Shown: positions 41,435 to 51,777, numbered from the stretch's first letter. The stretch is DNA of 64,000 bases from Pontibaca methylaminivorans (GCF_900156525.1 NZ_FTPS01000001.1:868001-932000), one strand, 5' to 3'. Program-made: numbers and translations. The notes: generated by a model not told the origin, from the letters alone.

Positions 41435-42547
41435 TCAGCGCAGGAAGCCGCGGAACCGGCGCAGCGCCAGCCGGAACAGCACCGTGCCGATCACGGCGAG
41501 CGCCAGAAACTGCGGCCAGACGGTTTCGATCCCCGCGCCCCGGAACAGGATCGCTTGCGAAAGCAGGATGAAATGCGTGTTCGGCGCGGCCAGCATGATG
41601 GTCTGGATGATCTCGGGCATGGATTCGCGCGGTGTCATCGCCCCGGACAGCACCTGCAGCGGCATCAGCACCAGCATCATCAGCAGCGCGAATTGCGGCA
41701 TGGTCCCGGCCACCGTCGCCATGAAGATGCCGAGCGCCGTCATCGCAAAAAGCATCAGCACCGCCCCGGCCAGGAACAGCAGCACCGAGCCCTGCACCGG
41801 CACCGCCAGCAGCCCCTGAACCACCACCACCAGCGCAAAGCCCGACCCGAGCAGCACCACAAGCCCCATCGACCAGATCTTGGAGAGCATGATCTCTGCC
41901 GCCGTGACCGGCATGACCAGCAGGTGTTCGACCGTGCCATGTTCCTTTTCACGGATCAGCGCCGCCCCGGTCAGCACCAGCGACAGCATGGTGATCGACT
42001 GGATCACGCTGGTGATGGCGCCGAACCAGCCCGGATCGAGCGACGGGTTGTAGCGCGCCCTGAGCGCAAGCTCCACCGGCGGGTCCGGCGCGCTGCGATA
42101 TCCCGCGACGTATTCCGACACTTCGGCGGTCACGATCTGCTGGATATAGCCGCCGCCGGTGAAGGCCTGGCTCATCCGGGTGGCGTCGATGCTCAACTGG
42201 ACCGCCGGGGTCTTTCCGGCCAGAACGTCGCGCTCGAAATCCGGAGGAATGTGCAGCGCGAAGGTGTCCTGCCCGGCGTCCATCCGGCTGTCGATCTCGG
42301 CCGCGGTGATCATCGTCGGCGGCACGAACCAGGGCGGATAAAAGGATGACACGATGCGCGAGGACAGGTGCGACTGATCCTCGTCCACGATCGAAAGCGC
42401 GGCATTAGCCAGCGCCTCGGGTGCGGCGTTGGACGACGTCCAGATCGACAGCGAAAAGGAATAGACGATCAGCACCAGCATGATCGGGTCGCGCAGAAGC
42501 CCGCGCAGTTCCTTGATTCCGAGGATCAGGACGGTCCTGGCATTCAT
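41435..42547 (-). CDS. ABC-2 type transporter permease (YhhJ-like)
   Basis: 370-residue ABC-2 permease: one N-terminal helix, a periplasmic domain of about 140 residues, then five helices including EKEHGTVEHLLVMPVTAAEIMLSK, the conserved ABC-2 loop, and MLVLMPLQVLSGAMTPRESMPEIIQ. It is the last gene of an operon of HlyD-type adaptor, RbbA-like ATPase-permease and this permease, the order of E. coli yhiI-rbbA-yhhJ. It starts 3 bp after the rbbA-like stop. Substrate unknown. Confidence 0.9.
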   Translation of the reverse strand: MNARTVLILGIKELRGLLRDPIMLVLIVYSFSLSIWTSSNAAPEALANAALSIVDEDQSHLSSRIVSSFYPPWFVPPTMITAAEIDSRMDAGQDTFALHIPPDFERDVLAGKTPAVQLSIDATRMSQAFTGGGYIQQIVTAEVSEYVAGYRSAPDPPVELALRARYNPSLDPGWFGAITSVIQSITMLSLVLTGAALIREKEHGTVEHLLVMPVTAAEIMLSKIWSMGLVVLLGSGFALVVVVQGLLAVPVQGSVLLFLAGAVLMLFAMTALGIFMATVAGTMPQFALLMMLVLMPLQVLSGAMTPRESMPEIIQTIMLAAPNTHFILLSQAILFRGAGIETVWPQFLALAVIGTVLFRLALRRFRGFLR

Positions 42548-42550
42548 GGA

Positions 42551-45277
42551 TCACACCGCCTGTTTGCGCAGGAACAGGGCGGCGGCGCCGATGATGGCCG
42601 GCACCGCGATTCCCATCGCCAGCATGGGCCCGACCATCTCGGCGATGCCGAACGCCTTGGAGAACGCGCCCCGCGCCGCGGTCATGAACCACGACGTCGG
42701 ATAGATCGCGCCCATCACCCGGCCGAACCCCGAGAGCGACGAGACCGGGTCGATCAGCCCCGAATAAGACACCGCCGGGATCATGGTCAGCAGCGCCGTG
42801 GCGAACAGCGCCGCCACCTGGCTGGCGATGAAGACCGAAATCAGCAGCCCGAGTGCCGTGGCGGCGCTCACATAGATCAGCGCCGCGAGGCTCAGCCCCG
42901 GAAAACTGCCGGTAAAGGGCACGGCGAACAGCGTCACGGCCACGGCCATCATCAGCAGGTAGTTCAGCATCGCCAGCGCAACATAGGGCAGTTGCTTGCC
43001 CAGCAGGAATTCCAGCCGCGTCACCGGCGTGACATAGAAATTGATGATCGAGCCCAGTTCCTTTTCACGCGTCACCGACAGCGTGGTCAGGATTGCGGGG
43101 ATCATCATCAGCAGCATGGGGATGATTGCCGGCACCATGGCGATGATGCTTTTCACGTCCGGATTGTATCGGTAGCGGGTGACCAGCTCGAAACTGCCGG
43201 CAGGGACCGCGCCGGAGGTCTCGCGCCCCTTGCGCATGATCCAGTCGGCGTGCATCCCCTGCACATAGCCCTGCACGGTACCGGCCCGGCTGGGATTGGC
43301 CCCGTCGAACCAGGCCCCGACCTCCGCCGCGCGGCCGCGCGCGGCATCCGCGGCAAAGCCGGGCGGAATCTCGATCGCTAGGCTCAGCTCGCCCGAGCGC
43401 ATCCGCGCATCCAGATCGGCATGACCCGCAAGCGGCGGATGTTCGGTGAAATACCGCGAACCGGCGATGTCCTGCACGTAATCGCGGCTGGTGGTGGTCT
43501 GGTCATGGTCGAGCACGGCGAAACTCAGATCCTCCACATCCATGTTGATGCCCAGCCCCATCACCACCATCAGCAGCAGCGACCCGACCAGCGCCATGGT
43601 CAGCCGGATCGGGTCGCGGCGCAGTTGCAGGCTTTCCAGCCGCGAATAGCTGAGCAGGCGTTGCCAGCTGAACCCGGCCCGCTGCACGGGCGCGGCCACA
43701 TGCGCCGCGGGGGGCGCGGTGACAGGTTCGGGCGGCCCCTCCTCGATGGCTTCTTCCAGATAGGCGATGAAGGCGTCCTCCAGCGTTGCGCAACCGCGGG
43801 ATGCCTTGATCGCCTCTGCCGTGTCGCTGACCAGAACCCGGCCGGCATGCATCAGGGAGATGCGGTCGCACCATTCGGCCTCGTTCATGAAATGGGTCGA
43901 GACGAAGATGGTGACGCCATCCTTGCGCGACAGTTCCCCGAGAATGCGCCAGAACTCCCTGCGCGCGACCGGATCGACGCCCGAGGTCGGCTCGTCGAGG
44001 ATCAGGATTTCCGGGCCGTGGATCATCGCCACCGCCAGCGACAGGCGCTGCCGGATACCAAGCGGCAATGCGGCGGGCAGGCTGTCCATCGCATCGCCAA
44101 GCCCGAACCGCGCCACCATCGCCGCGACGCGGGGCGCGATCGCGGCTTCCTCCATCGCGAACAGGCGCGCGTGCAGTTCCAGGTTCTGCCGCACCGTCAG
44201 TTCGGAATAGAGCGAAAACGCCTGCGTCATGAAGCCCACGCGCCGCCGCACCGCCATGTCGCTTGCGTCGACCTCCTTTCCGAACAGGCGCGCGCGGCCC
44301 TCGGTCGGTTCGAGCAGCCCGGTCAGCATCTTCATGGTCGTGGTCTTGCCGCAGCCGTTCGAGCCGAGGAAGCCGAAGATTTCCCCGCGCCGGATGCGGA
44401 AACTGACGTTATCGACGGCGGTGAAATCTCCGAACCGCTGGGTCAGGCCCTCGGCCTCGATGGCAATGTCGCGGTCGCCCGTCTCGCGCGGCGGGATCGC
44501 CAGCGGCTCGGCGACGGTCCCGGCCTGCCCCGGCAGCAGCGCGATGAAGGCATCGTCCAGATTGGCCGTGCCGGTGCGTTCAAGCAGCGCCGCCGGCGTG
44601 CCGGTGGCCAGCACCCGGCCCGCATCCATCGCCACCAGCCAGTCGAACCGCGCGGCCTCCTCCATATAGGCGGTTGCGGTGATCACGCTCATCTGCGGGC
44701 GGGCATGGCGGATGCGGTCGATCAGATCCCAGAACTGGCGCCGCGCCAGCGGGTCGACACCGGTGGTCGGCTCGTCGAGAATGAGCAGGTCGGGGTCGTG
44801 GATCAGCGCGCAGCAGAGGCCCAGCTTCTGTTTCATCCCGCCCGAAAGCTTGGCCGCCGGGCGGTCGCGAAACGGAAGCATCCCGGTCGCCGCCAGCAAT
44901 TCGGTGCCGCGCCGGTCGCGCTCCGCCCGGTCATGGCCAAAGAGCGCGCCGAAGAAATCGAGGTTCTCCTGCACTGACAGCGTGGGATAAAGGTTCCGGC
45001 CCAGCCCCTGCGGCATATAGGCGATGCGCGGACAGACCCGCCCGCGATGGGCCGCATCGCGCATGTCGCCGCCAAGGACGCGGATATCGCCCGCCTGCAT
45101 CACCCGCGCCCCGGCAAGCAGCGACAGCAGGCTGGACTTGCCGACACCATCCGGCCCGATCAGCCCGACCATGCGACCGGCGGGAATGTCCAGCGTCACG
45201 TCATCGAGCGCCGTGACGCGGCCGTAACGCAGCCCCAGCCCTGCAACGCTGGCGACCGGCGCCGCCGCCCCGGTCAT
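42551..45277 (-). CDS. RbbA-like fused ABC ATPase-permease
   Basis: 908 residues, close to E. coli RbbA. Two ABC domains come first: Walker [10 protein letters not shown] with signature [11 protein letters not shown], then GSNGCGKTT with a degenerate signature [15 protein letters not shown]-terminal ABC-2 permease domain follows with the [24 protein letters not shown] loop and five or six helices. RbbA was linked to ribosomes, but the gene context here indicates an exporter with HlyD-type adaptor and second permease. The ATG at 45277 overlaps the stop of the adaptor gene (45274-45277). Confidence 0.92.
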   Translation of the reverse strand: MTGAAAPVASVAGLGLRYGRVTALDDVTLDIPAGRMVGLIGPDGVGKSSLLSLLAGARVMQAGDIRVLGGDMRDAAHRGRVCPRIAYMPQGLGRNLYPTLSVQENLDFFGALFGHDRAERDRRGTELLAATGMLPFRDRPAAKLSGGMKQKLGLCCALIHDPDLLILDEPTTGVDPLARRQFWDLIDRIRHARPQMSVITATAYMEEAARFDWLVAMDAGRVLATGTPAALLERTGTANLDDAFIALLPGQAGTVAEPLAIPPRETGDRDIAIEAEGLTQRFGDFTAVDNVSFRIRRGEIFGFLGSNGCGKTTTMKMLTGLLEPTEGRARLFGKEVDASDMAVRRRVGFMTQAFSLYSELTVRQNLELHARLFAMEEAAIAPRVAAMVARFGLGDAMDSLPAALPLGIRQRLSLAVAMIHGPEILILDEPTSGVDPVARREFWRILGELSRKDGVTIFVSTHFMNEAEWCDRISLMHAGRVLVSDTAEAIKASRGCATLEDAFIAYLEEAIEEGPPEPVTAPPAAHVAAPVQRAGFSWQRLLSYSRLESLQLRRDPIRLTMALVGSLLLMVVMGLGINMDVEDLSFAVLDHDQTTTSRDYVQDIAGSRYFTEHPPLAGHADLDARMRSGELSLAIEIPPGFAADAARGRAAEVGAWFDGANPSRAGTVQGYVQGMHADWIMRKGRETSGAVPAGSFELVTRYRYNPDVKSIIAMVPAIIPMLLMMIPAILTTLSVTREKELGSIINFYVTPVTRLEFLLGKQLPYVALAMLNYLLMMAVAVTLFAVPFTGSFPGLSLAALIYVSAATALGLLISVFIASQVAALFATALLTMIPAVSYSGLIDPVSSLSGFGRVMGAIYPTSWFMTAARGAFSKAFGIAEMVGPMLAMGIAVPAIIGAAALFLRKQAV

Positions 45278-46341
45278 TTCACCACATTGCCCAGAAAGGC
45301 CGGCCATTCCGCATCCGGGTCCAGCCGGATATAGGCCATGCCCGGCAAGCCGGTCTTGACGTATTCGAGATAGCGCGTGAGCAGGGCGGGGTCGATGCGG
45401 GTGCGGATGCGGAACATCAGCTTTTCGCGCTCGTCGGCGGTCTCCACCGTTTTCGGCGTGAACTGCGCCACATCGGCGACATAGGACACGGTGGCGGGCA
45501 GCACGAAACCGGGCGCGGCATCCATCACCAGCCGCGCCTCGGACCCGACCTGCACCCGCCCGGCCTGCGAGGTCGGCAGGAAGATCGTCATATAGACATC
45601 GCCCAGATCGACGAGACTGAGGATGCGCCCGCCCGAGCCGACGACCTCGCCCTCCTGCGCAATGAGATACTGGATGCGCCCATCGCGCGTGGCCGTCAGG
45701 GTGGCATCGTCGATCGAAGCCTCTATCGCGTCGATCATGGCCGCTGCCGCTTCGACCGCAGCCTCGGCATCGACGACCTGCGCCCTTGCCGAACTGATCC
45801 CGGCGACAGCCGCCGCATGCGAGGCCTCGGCCGAAGCGACGCCCGCCCTGCCCTGCCGGGCCCGGGCGCGATCATCGTCGAGAACCTGCTGCGAGACCGC
45901 ATTGCTCCCGGCAAGCTGCTCGGATCGGGCCAGCCGCTGCGCCGCCGCTTCCGCCACCGACGCGGCCTGATCCACCGCCGCCAGAGCGGCACGTTCCTGC
46001 GCCTCGGCCTGGGTGACCAGTGCCTGCGCGGTCTCGACACCGATCCGCGCGCGACTGAGCTGTGCCTCGGCCTGACGTTTCTGGGCATTCAGCTGCGCCA
46101 GATCCATCTGCACCAGAACATCGCCGGCCCGGACGAAATCGCCCTCGGCAACGGTGATCTTCGCGATCCGGCCGCCGGTGAGCGCGGCCACGTCGATCTC
46201 GGTCGCCTCGATACGGCCATTGCCGGCGGCGAATCCCTCGGGCAGGCCGGGCGCCTGCATCCGGGTCCAGCCGTAGTATCCGGCCAGCGCAATGAGCAGG
46301 ATGATGACCGGCAGGACCTTCTTCGCCCTCGATTTCCACAT
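45274..46341 (-). CDS. HlyD/EmrA-family periplasmic adaptor (YhiI-like)
   Basis: 355-residue membrane-fusion protein. A single N-terminal membrane helix (about residues 9-27) anchors it. The lipoyl/barrel-sandwich half starts [30 protein letters not shown], a long Ala/Gln-rich coiled coil spans about 75-200, and the second lipoyl half and beta-barrel follow ([22 protein letters not shown]). It bridges the inner-membrane ABC exporter to an outer-membrane channel, which is not in this window. First gene of the operon. Confidence 0.92.
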   Translation of the reverse strand: MWKSRAKKVLPVIILLIALAGYYGWTRMQAPGLPEGFAAGNGRIEATEIDVAALTGGRIAKITVAEGDFVRAGDVLVQMDLAQLNAQKRQAEAQLSRARIGVETAQALVTQAEAQERAALAAVDQAASVAEAAAQRLARSEQLAGSNAVSQQVLDDDRARARQGRAGVASAEASHAAAVAGISSARAQVVDAEAAVEAAAAMIDAIEASIDDATLTATRDGRIQYLIAQEGEVVGSGGRILSLVDLGDVYMTIFLPTSQAGRVQVGSEARLVMDAAPGFVLPATVSYVADVAQFTPKTVETADEREKLMFRIRTRIDPALLTRYLEYVKTGLPGMAYIRLDPDAEWPAFLGNVVK

Positions 46342-46637
46342 ACCCGACTCCCGCCCCGCAACAATGTCCGCACATGATGGTCATGCGGAGGAAAACCGGT
46401 GCCCTGCGAACAGGTGGCACGGCACATCGCGATCAATGCAACGCGGGTTCGGGATGTCAACAGAGGCCGGGCAGCAAGTTGTCGCACAGGGGCAGGACGA
46501 CCGCGGCGCACCGCTACTTCGCGCCCCCCTAGCGGGCGGCGGCATGCCGGCGCAGATTTGCGGGCATGCGTACAGGGATCACCCGCGGCGGGGGCGGCAG
46601 CACCGTTTTCGCTTTGGTGCTGCCGGTTCTCCTGCCT
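46342..46637. other. Intergenic region between odc and the exporter operon
   Basis: 296 bp with no gene I can support. It contains the promoter of the exporter operon, not placed, and a hairpin after the decarboxylase gene (46595-46625). Confidence 0.5.
46595..46625 (-). terminator. Possible terminator of ornithine decarboxylase gene
   Basis: A 10-bp stem CGGCAGCACC / GGTGCTGCCG with an 11-nt loop, 12 nt after the stop codon. There is no T run on the minus strand, so it may be a stabilising hairpin instead. Confidence 0.5.
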
Positions 46638-47822
46638 TCAGATCACCACCACGTCCAGCGGCGGAAAGCCGTTGAACCCGACCGAGGCATAGGTCGATGT
46701 ATAGGCGCCGCAGCTTCGGATCACGACGCGGTCGCCGGCCCGCAGCCCGAGCGGAAGCGCCACCGGGCGGCGCTCGTACAGCACATCAGCGCTGTCGCAG
46801 GACGGCCCGGCGAGGATGCAGGGGCCGGTTTCCTCGTGGTCGCGGCCAGTCAGGAACTGGTAGCGGATCGATTCATCCATCGTTTCGGCGAGCCCCGAGA
46901 ACTTGCCGATGTCGAGATAGACCCAGCGGCACAGATCGCTGTCGGACTTGCGCGCGACCAGAAGAACCTCGGCCGCGATCATCCCGGCCTCGGCCACGAG
47001 GCCCCGGCCGGGCTCGGCCATGACATGGGGCACGTCGCCGAAGCGGGCGCGCACCATTTCCATGACGTTTGCGGCATAGGCAGTCGGCGCCTCGATCTCT
47101 TCCTCGTAGAAGGCCGGGAAACCGCCGCCGATGTTCAGCAGGGTGAGGTCGTTGCCGGCCTCCTGCGCCGTCCACCAGATGTCGGCCACCTGATCGAGCG
47201 TCTGTTCCCACATGCCGGCGTGGCGCGTCTGGCTGCCGACATGGAACGAGAAACCGACCGGATCGAGCCCGAGCGCGTGCGCGAGGTCAAGAAGCCGCAG
47301 CGCCTTGTCGGGCGCGCAGCCGAACTTGCGCGACAGCGGCCAGTCCGCCCCGGTCGCGTCGACCAGAAGCCGGACATAGACCTGCGCACCGGGGGCGTTA
47401 TCCGCGATCTTTTCCAGCTCTTCCTCGGAATCGGCCGCGAACAGCCGCAGGCCGACCTGATGCGCGAAGGCGATGTCGGCGGTACGCTTGATCGTGTTGC
47501 CGAAGGAAATGTCCTCGGGCCGGGCCCCGAGCGAGAGGCAAAGCTCGATCTCGGCACGCGAGGCGGCGTCGAAACCGGACCCGAGCCGGACGAGTTCCTC
47601 GATGATGGCGCGTTCGGGGTTGGCCTTCACCGCATAGTGAATCCGCGCCGGGCCGAGCCCGGCGGCAAGCGCGCGATACTGCTGCGTGACGCCGGCAAGG
47701 TCGATCACCAGCGTCGGGCGGTCGAAATGCGCCGACTGCAGAAAGGTCAGGATGCGGTTTTCAGCGGTTCCGGCGGGCGCAATGCTGCCTGCCGCCGAGA
47801 GGCCGGTTACGTAGGCGTTCAT
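46638..47822 (-). CDS. Ornithine decarboxylase (PLP fold type III)
   Basis: 394-residue eukaryotic-type decarboxylase of the AR/ODC fold, making putrescine from ornithine. The PLP lysine is Lys66 in HYAVKANP; HVGSQT, NIGGGFPAFYEEE and EPGRGLV form the phosphate and barrel motifs, and the catalytic Cys is in GPSCDSADVL. Some alphaproteobacterial homologues also use lysine. The gene has a structured leader and an upstream ORF that ends 3 nt before its ATG, so translation is probably controlled by polyamine or ornithine level (inference). Confidence 0.93.
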   Translation of the reverse strand: MNAYVTGLSAAGSIAPAGTAENRILTFLQSAHFDRPTLVIDLAGVTQQYRALAAGLGPARIHYAVKANPERAIIEELVRLGSGFDAASRAEIELCLSLGARPEDISFGNTIKRTADIAFAHQVGLRLFAADSEEELEKIADNAPGAQVYVRLLVDATGADWPLSRKFGCAPDKALRLLDLAHALGLDPVGFSFHVGSQTRHAGMWEQTLDQVADIWWTAQEAGNDLTLLNIGGGFPAFYEEEIEAPTAYAANVMEMVRARFGDVPHVMAEPGRGLVAEAGMIAAEVLLVARKSDSDLCRWVYLDIGKFSGLAETMDESIRYQFLTGRDHEETGPCILAGPSCDSADVLYERRPVALPLGLRAGDRVVIRSCGAYTSTYASVGFNGFPPLDVVVI

Positions 47823-47825
47823 TGG

Positions 47826-47948
47826 TCATCTCCAAAAGACCCGGCCATTCAAGGCCGTCGATACCATCAGAGACGTTACCGTCGCTACATAACCAGGGGT
47901 TCGAGCCCTTGGGGTAGAGGCGCGTACGTTGGCGTCTTGGCCGCGCAT
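47826..47948 (-). CDS. Candidate 40-residue leader peptide (uORF) of ornithine decarboxylase
   Basis: An ATG at 47948 opens 40 codons ending in FWR-stop at 47826, leaving only CCA before the decarboxylase ATG. The last codons (TTT TGG AGA TGA) contain the GGAGA ribosome site of the downstream gene, so ribosomes finishing or stalling here would directly affect it. The peptide is basic, starts MRGQDANVRASTP and includes a TSLMVSTALNGRVFWR end. An in-frame ATG at codon 28 could give a 13-residue form. Its own ribosome site is weak. E. coli speF has an ornithine-sensing leader peptide (SpeFL), but no sequence kinship is claimed. Confidence 0.45.
   Translation of the reverse strand: MRGQDANVRASTPRARTPGYVATVTSLMVSTALNGRVFWR
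47829..47920 (-). ncRNA. Structured speF-type leader RNA
   Basis: Three hairpins lie in a row before the decarboxylase gene: 47885-47917 (CUAC...GUAG closing a CCAAGGG/CCCCUGG stem), 47872-47883 (GACG-GUAA-CGUC, a GNRA tetraloop) and 47843-47856 (GGCC-UUGAAU-GGCC, extended by GAC/GUC). Position, gene and organism group fit the alphaproteobacterial speF RNA motif, known to precede ornithine decarboxylase genes. The match to the published consensus is from memory and not computed. Confidence 0.6.
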
Positions 47949-48029
47949 CTGGGGCAAATCGCTTCGGCTTTCAAGAGGGAAATGTTCTCTTGGGCGCGAA
48001 ATCAGGATTTGTTGATCGGTGCCCGCCGT

Positions 48030-48224
48030 TCAGATGGGGACATGGAAACACCGCTTCGGCCGCTGTCCGCGCGGCGCCCTGGTCTCGGCACCGCATGTGA
48101 CGCAATGCCAGCGGCTTTGCCCGGAATCATCGGGAAATTCGCGCCAGCGGCAGGCGCGTGTCGCGGGACGGGAAAAGACCATCACGAGAATCAGGGCGAC
48201 CCCGATGGCGATGACCGCGATCAT
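48030..48224 (-). CDS. Small membrane protein with zinc-ribbon-like tail
   Basis: 64 residues. Residues 1-19 form one hydrophobic helix (MIAVIAIGVALILVMVF), followed by a Cys/Arg-rich tail with Cys at TRACRW, WHCVTCGAE and KRCFH; four Cys in this arrangement could bind zinc. A strong GGAGGAGGG ribosome site precedes the ATG by about 9 nt. Short proteins with W-x-C-x-x-C-G-A-E tails occur in Rhodobacterales, with no known function. Confidence 0.6.
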   Translation of the reverse strand: MIAVIAIGVALILVMVFSRPATRACRWREFPDDSGQSRWHCVTCGAETRAPRGQRPKRCFHVPI

Positions 48225-48340
48225 CCCGAATGCTCCCTCCTCCTGCCGTGCAGGTCAGTCAGCCGGACACGGCACCCGGCGGACAGGGCGGCCGCGTCGC
48301 CGCCATGTCCCGAACCCTCGTCCGGCACTCGCCGGGATGT

Positions 48341-48508
48341 TCAGTCCTCGGCCCGGCTGCGGGGCCGGCCGGTCTTGTCCCGCGTGGAACCTGCGCTGCC
48401 ATCGCGGATCTGGGTCACGCCCTGGGTGAAATAGGCCAGCGATTCGGTGAGGATGCGCAGGGCTTCCTCGGCGCTGATCCTGGAGGGGCGGGCATATGCA
48501 GTCGTCAT
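48341..48508 (-). CDS. Small conserved-type hypothetical protein
   Basis: 55 residues from an ATG at 48508 with AGAAGG 6 nt upstream. The centre (ISAEEALRILTESLAYFTQG) is an amphipathic helix, and the tail is polar and basic (STRDKTGRPRSRAED). I recognise no domain. Ribosome site and codon use support translation. Confidence 0.5.
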   Translation of the reverse strand: MTTAYARPSRISAEEALRILTESLAYFTQGVTQIRDGSAGSTRDKTGRPRSRAED

Positions 48509-48717
48509 GTCGTGCCTTCTTTCTGCTGCTCTTGTCTTGCTGCAACAGATGGGGGCAAAGGGCCGCGATGACATCCCCCGTTTCCTGCAAGGGGATATGC
48601 ACGTGCCACAAGGGAAGTAACGTCAAGGTAAAGCAACGGCCATCACCGGCGGGCACCGCCCGGGCGGAATCCGCCGCCGGGGCCGGCCTTCACATGGCTG
48701 CCGTCACATGGCTGCCG

Positions 48718-49497
48718 TCACACCTGCCGGTCCACCAGCATCCGCTTGATCTCAGCGATCGCCAGTGCCGGGTTCAGCCCCTTGGGACAGGTCTTGGTGC
48801 AGTTCATGATGGTATGGCAGCGGTACAGCTTGAACGGATCTTCGAGGTAATCGAGCCGCTCGCCCGTCGCTTCGTCCCGGCTGTCGATGATCCAGCGATA
48901 GGCATGCAGCAGCGTCGCCGGCCCGAGATAGCGATCCGGGTTCCACCAGTAGGACGGACAGGCGGTCGAGCAGCAGGCACACATCACGCATTCGTACAGA
49001 CCGTCGAGCTTGTGACGGTCCTCGATCGACTGCAGCCATTCCTTCTGCGGCGGGTTGCTCTCGGTTTCGAGCCAGGGCTTGATGCTGGCGTGCTGGGCAT
49101 ACCAGTGCGTCAGGTCGGGGATCAGATCCTTGACCACCGGCATGTGCGGCAGCGGATAGACGCGGACGTCGCCCTTGACCTCGTCGATGCCGTAGATGCA
49201 GGCAAGATGATTGCCGCCGTCGATGTTCATCGCGCAGGACCCGCAGATCCCCTCGCGGCAGGAACGGCGGAAGGTCAGGGTCGGGTCGATATCGGTCTTG
49301 ATCTTGATGAGCGCATCCAGAACCATCGGGCCGCAGTCATCCATATCGACGAAATAGGTATCGACCCGCGGATTCTCGCCCGTGTCCGGATCCCAGCGAT
49401 AGATGCTGAACTTGCGCAGATTGGTTGCGCCTTCGGGCTTGGGCCATGTCTTGCCGACGCGGATCTTCGAATTCCTGGGCAGGGTCATCTGGACCAT
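48718..49497 (-). CDS. sdhB: Succinate dehydrogenase iron-sulfur subunit
   Basis: 259-residue electron-transfer subunit of complex II. N-terminal ferredoxin domain with the [2Fe-2S] ligands in [11 protein letters not shown] plus the later HLAC, and C-terminal domain with [4Fe-4S]/[3Fe-4S] ligands in [12 protein letters not shown] and [14 protein letters not shown]. The start at 49497 ([12 protein letters not shown]) fits the family; the longer frame does not. Last gene of sdhCDAB on the minus strand, 79 bp after sdhA. Confidence 0.97.
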   Translation of the reverse strand: MVQMTLPRNSKIRVGKTWPKPEGATNLRKFSIYRWDPDTGENPRVDTYFVDMDDCGPMVLDALIKIKTDIDPTLTFRRSCREGICGSCAMNIDGGNHLACIYGIDEVKGDVRVYPLPHMPVVKDLIPDLTHWYAQHASIKPWLETESNPPQKEWLQSIEDRHKLDGLYECVMCACCSTACPSYWWNPDRYLGPATLLHAYRWIIDSRDEATGERLDYLEDPFKLYRCHTIMNCTKTCPKGLNPALAIAEIKRMLVDRQV

Positions 49498-49527
49498 GGT
49501 TTTGCCTCCTCGGGCAGTTGGGCTTTC

Positions 49528-49559
49528 GGCGCGGGCCCGGGTGTTGTCCGGGCCGCGCC
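49528..49559 (-). repeat. Intercistronic inverted repeat between sdhA and sdhB
   Basis: GGCGCG-G-GCCCGG and CCGGGC-CGCGCC form a 12-bp stem with one bulge and a 7-nt loop, between the sdhA stop and the sdhB start. No T run follows, so it more likely stabilises or processes the mRNA than ends it. Confidence 0.5.
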
Positions 49560-49576
49560 CCGTTCGGGAACGGAAA

Positions 49577-51379
49577 TCAGTAGACGCGCGCGCGCGGGGC
49601 GATCTTTTCGGGATCGACACCGCCCTCCGCGGGGCTCGTGAGCGGATCGATGACCACCGGCCGGTAGCTGAGCGCAACCGAGTTGCCATCGACCCGGGCG
49701 AGCGTATGGACACGCCAGTTCTCGTCGTCGCGGTCAGTGAAATCCTCGCGCGCATGGGCGCCCCGGCTTTCCTTGCGGGCCTCGGCACCGACGATCGTCG
49801 CAAGCGCATTCGGCATGAGGTTGGTCAGCTCGAGCGTCTCCATCAGATCGGTGTTCCAGATCAGGCTGCGGTCGGTGACGTGGAGATCATCGAGCTTGCC
49901 CGCGACCGCGGTCATGTTGGTCACGCCCTCGGACAGCGTTTCCGCGGTGCGGAACACCGCCGCGTCGGCCTGCATGGTCTTTTGCATCTCGAGCCGCAGC
50001 TCGGCCGTCGGCGTGCCGCCGCTCGCGTGGCGCAGCGCATCGAAACGCGCAAGCGCGCGGTCCACCTGTTCGCGGTTGGTCGCGGGCACCGGCGCGTCGC
50101 GGTCGATCACCTCGCCAGCGCGGATCGCGGCGGCGCGGCCGAACACCACGAGGTCGATCAGGCTGTTCGAGCCAAGCCGGTTCGCCCCGTGCACGCTGGC
50201 GCAGCCGGCCTCTCCGACCGCCATGAGCCCGGGATAGACCCGCTGCGGATCGTCCTCCGACGGGTCGAGCACCTCGCCAAGGTAATTGGTCGGAATGCCG
50301 CCCATGTTGTAATGCACCGTGGGCAGCACCGGGATCGGATCGCGCGTCACATCGACGCCGGCAAAGACGCGCGCGGATTCGCTGATGCCGGGCAGGCGCT
50401 CGTGCAGCGCCTCGGGCGGCAGGTGCATGAGGTTCAGATGGATGTGATCCTTGTCCCTGCCGACGCCGCGTCCCTCGCGGATCTCCATGGTGATGCAGCG
50501 CGACACCACATCGCGCGACGCCAGATCCTTGTAATGGGGCGCATAGCGCTCCATGAACCGCTCGCCCTCGGAGTTGGTCAGATACCCCCCCTCCCCGCGC
50601 GCGCCCTCGGTGATCAGGCAGCCCGAACCATAGATGCCGGTCGGGTGGAACTGCACGAATTCCATGTCCTGGAGCGGCAGGCCGGCCCGGGCCGCCATGC
50701 CGCCGCCGTCGCCGGTGCAGGTATGGGCCGAGGTGCAGCTGAAATAGGCGCGCCCGTAGCCGCCGGTCGCCAGCACCACCATCTTGGCATTGAAGACATG
50801 GATCGTGCCGTCGTCGAGCTTCCAGCACACCACGCCGGTGCAGGCGCCGTCGGTGATCACGAGGTCGATCGCGAAATATTCGATGTAGAATTCGGCCTTC
50901 TGCTTCAGGCTCTGACCGTAGAGCGTATGCAGGATCGCATGCCCCGTGCGGTCGGCCGCGGCGCAGGTGCGCTGCACCGGCGGGCCTTCGCCGAATTCGG
51001 TGGTGTGGCCGCCGAAGGGGCGCTGATAGATCTTGCCTTCTTCGGTGCGCGAAAACGGCACGCCGTAATGTTCAAGCTCGTAAACCGCCTCGGGCGCGGC
51101 GCGGGCGAGATATTCCATCGCGTCCATGTCGCCGAGCCAGTCGCTGCCCTTCACCGTGTCGAACATGTGCCACTGCCAGTTGTCCGGGCCCATGTTCGAC
51201 AGGCTTGCGGCAATGCCGCCCTGCGCGGCCACCGTGTGGCTGCGGGTCGGGAACACCTTGGTCACGCAGGCCGTGCGCAACCCCTGTTCGGCCATGCCGA
51301 GCGTTGCCCGCAACCCCGCGCCGCCGGCGCCCACCACCACGACATCGAATTCGTGGGTTTCGTATTCATAAGCTGCCAT
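49577..51379 (-). CDS. sdhA: Succinate dehydrogenase flavoprotein subunit
   Basis: 600-residue catalytic subunit on the cytoplasmic face of the membrane. FAD-binding [15 protein letters not shown] at the N terminus; the covalent-FAD histidine is in [10 protein letters not shown]; the catalytic [20 protein letters not shown] and [15 protein letters not shown] motifs are present. Standard length. The sdhD-sdhA gap is 12 bp. Confidence 0.98.
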   Translation of the reverse strand: MAAYEYETHEFDVVVVGAGGAGLRATLGMAEQGLRTACVTKVFPTRSHTVAAQGGIAASLSNMGPDNWQWHMFDTVKGSDWLGDMDAMEYLARAAPEAVYELEHYGVPFSRTEEGKIYQRPFGGHTTEFGEGPPVQRTCAAADRTGHAILHTLYGQSLKQKAEFYIEYFAIDLVITDGACTGVVCWKLDDGTIHVFNAKMVVLATGGYGRAYFSCTSAHTCTGDGGGMAARAGLPLQDMEFVQFHPTGIYGSGCLITEGARGEGGYLTNSEGERFMERYAPHYKDLASRDVVSRCITMEIREGRGVGRDKDHIHLNLMHLPPEALHERLPGISESARVFAGVDVTRDPIPVLPTVHYNMGGIPTNYLGEVLDPSEDDPQRVYPGLMAVGEAGCASVHGANRLGSNSLIDLVVFGRAAAIRAGEVIDRDAPVPATNREQVDRALARFDALRHASGGTPTAELRLEMQKTMQADAAVFRTAETLSEGVTNMTAVAGKLDDLHVTDRSLIWNTDLMETLELTNLMPNALATIVGAEARKESRGAHAREDFTDRDDENWRVHTLARVDGNSVALSYRPVVIDPLTSPAEGGVDPEKIAPRARVY

Positions 51380-51391
51380 GGGTTCCCTTCC

Positions 51392-51763
51392 TCAAAGCGC
51401 GATTCTGACCAGCGCGAACAGCCCGGCGGCGATCAGCGCGTAGGCAATGGCCGTCACGCTCATGATCATCACCTTGGCGGTCACGCCCTGCCAGTAATCC
51501 TGAATCATCATCTGGGCGCCCTTGCGGAAATGCACGAGCCCCACCACCAGCACCAGCGCCGTGAGGATCGCGACCAGCGGGTTGGAAAAGGTCGCAAGCA
51601 CCTCGTCGTGGCTTTTCCCCAGAGAGCTGCCGACGATATAGACAAAGGCCGGCACGATGAGGGCAAGGCCGAAGGCACTGACCTGCATGAACCAGTGATG
51701 CGCGGTGCCCGAGCGGGCCGAACCGTCGTGCAGCGCGCGCTTGCGGTCGGTAAGATAACGCAT
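51392..51763 (-). CDS. sdhD: Succinate dehydrogenase membrane anchor SdhD
   Basis: 123-residue anchor with three membrane helices. TAHHWFMQVSAFGLALIVPAFVYIV and the VHFRKGAQMMIQDY segment are typical; the His of this segment is a heme b ligand candidate. Start at 51763 (MRYLTDRKRALHDGSARSGT). Lies between sdhC and sdhA, 14 bp after sdhC. Confidence 0.93.
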   Translation of the reverse strand: MRYLTDRKRALHDGSARSGTAHHWFMQVSAFGLALIVPAFVYIVGSSLGKSHDEVLATFSNPLVAILTALVLVVGLVHFRKGAQMMIQDYWQGVTAKVMIMSVTAIAYALIAAGLFALVRIAL

Positions 51764-51777
51764 GGTCTGCCCCTTTC

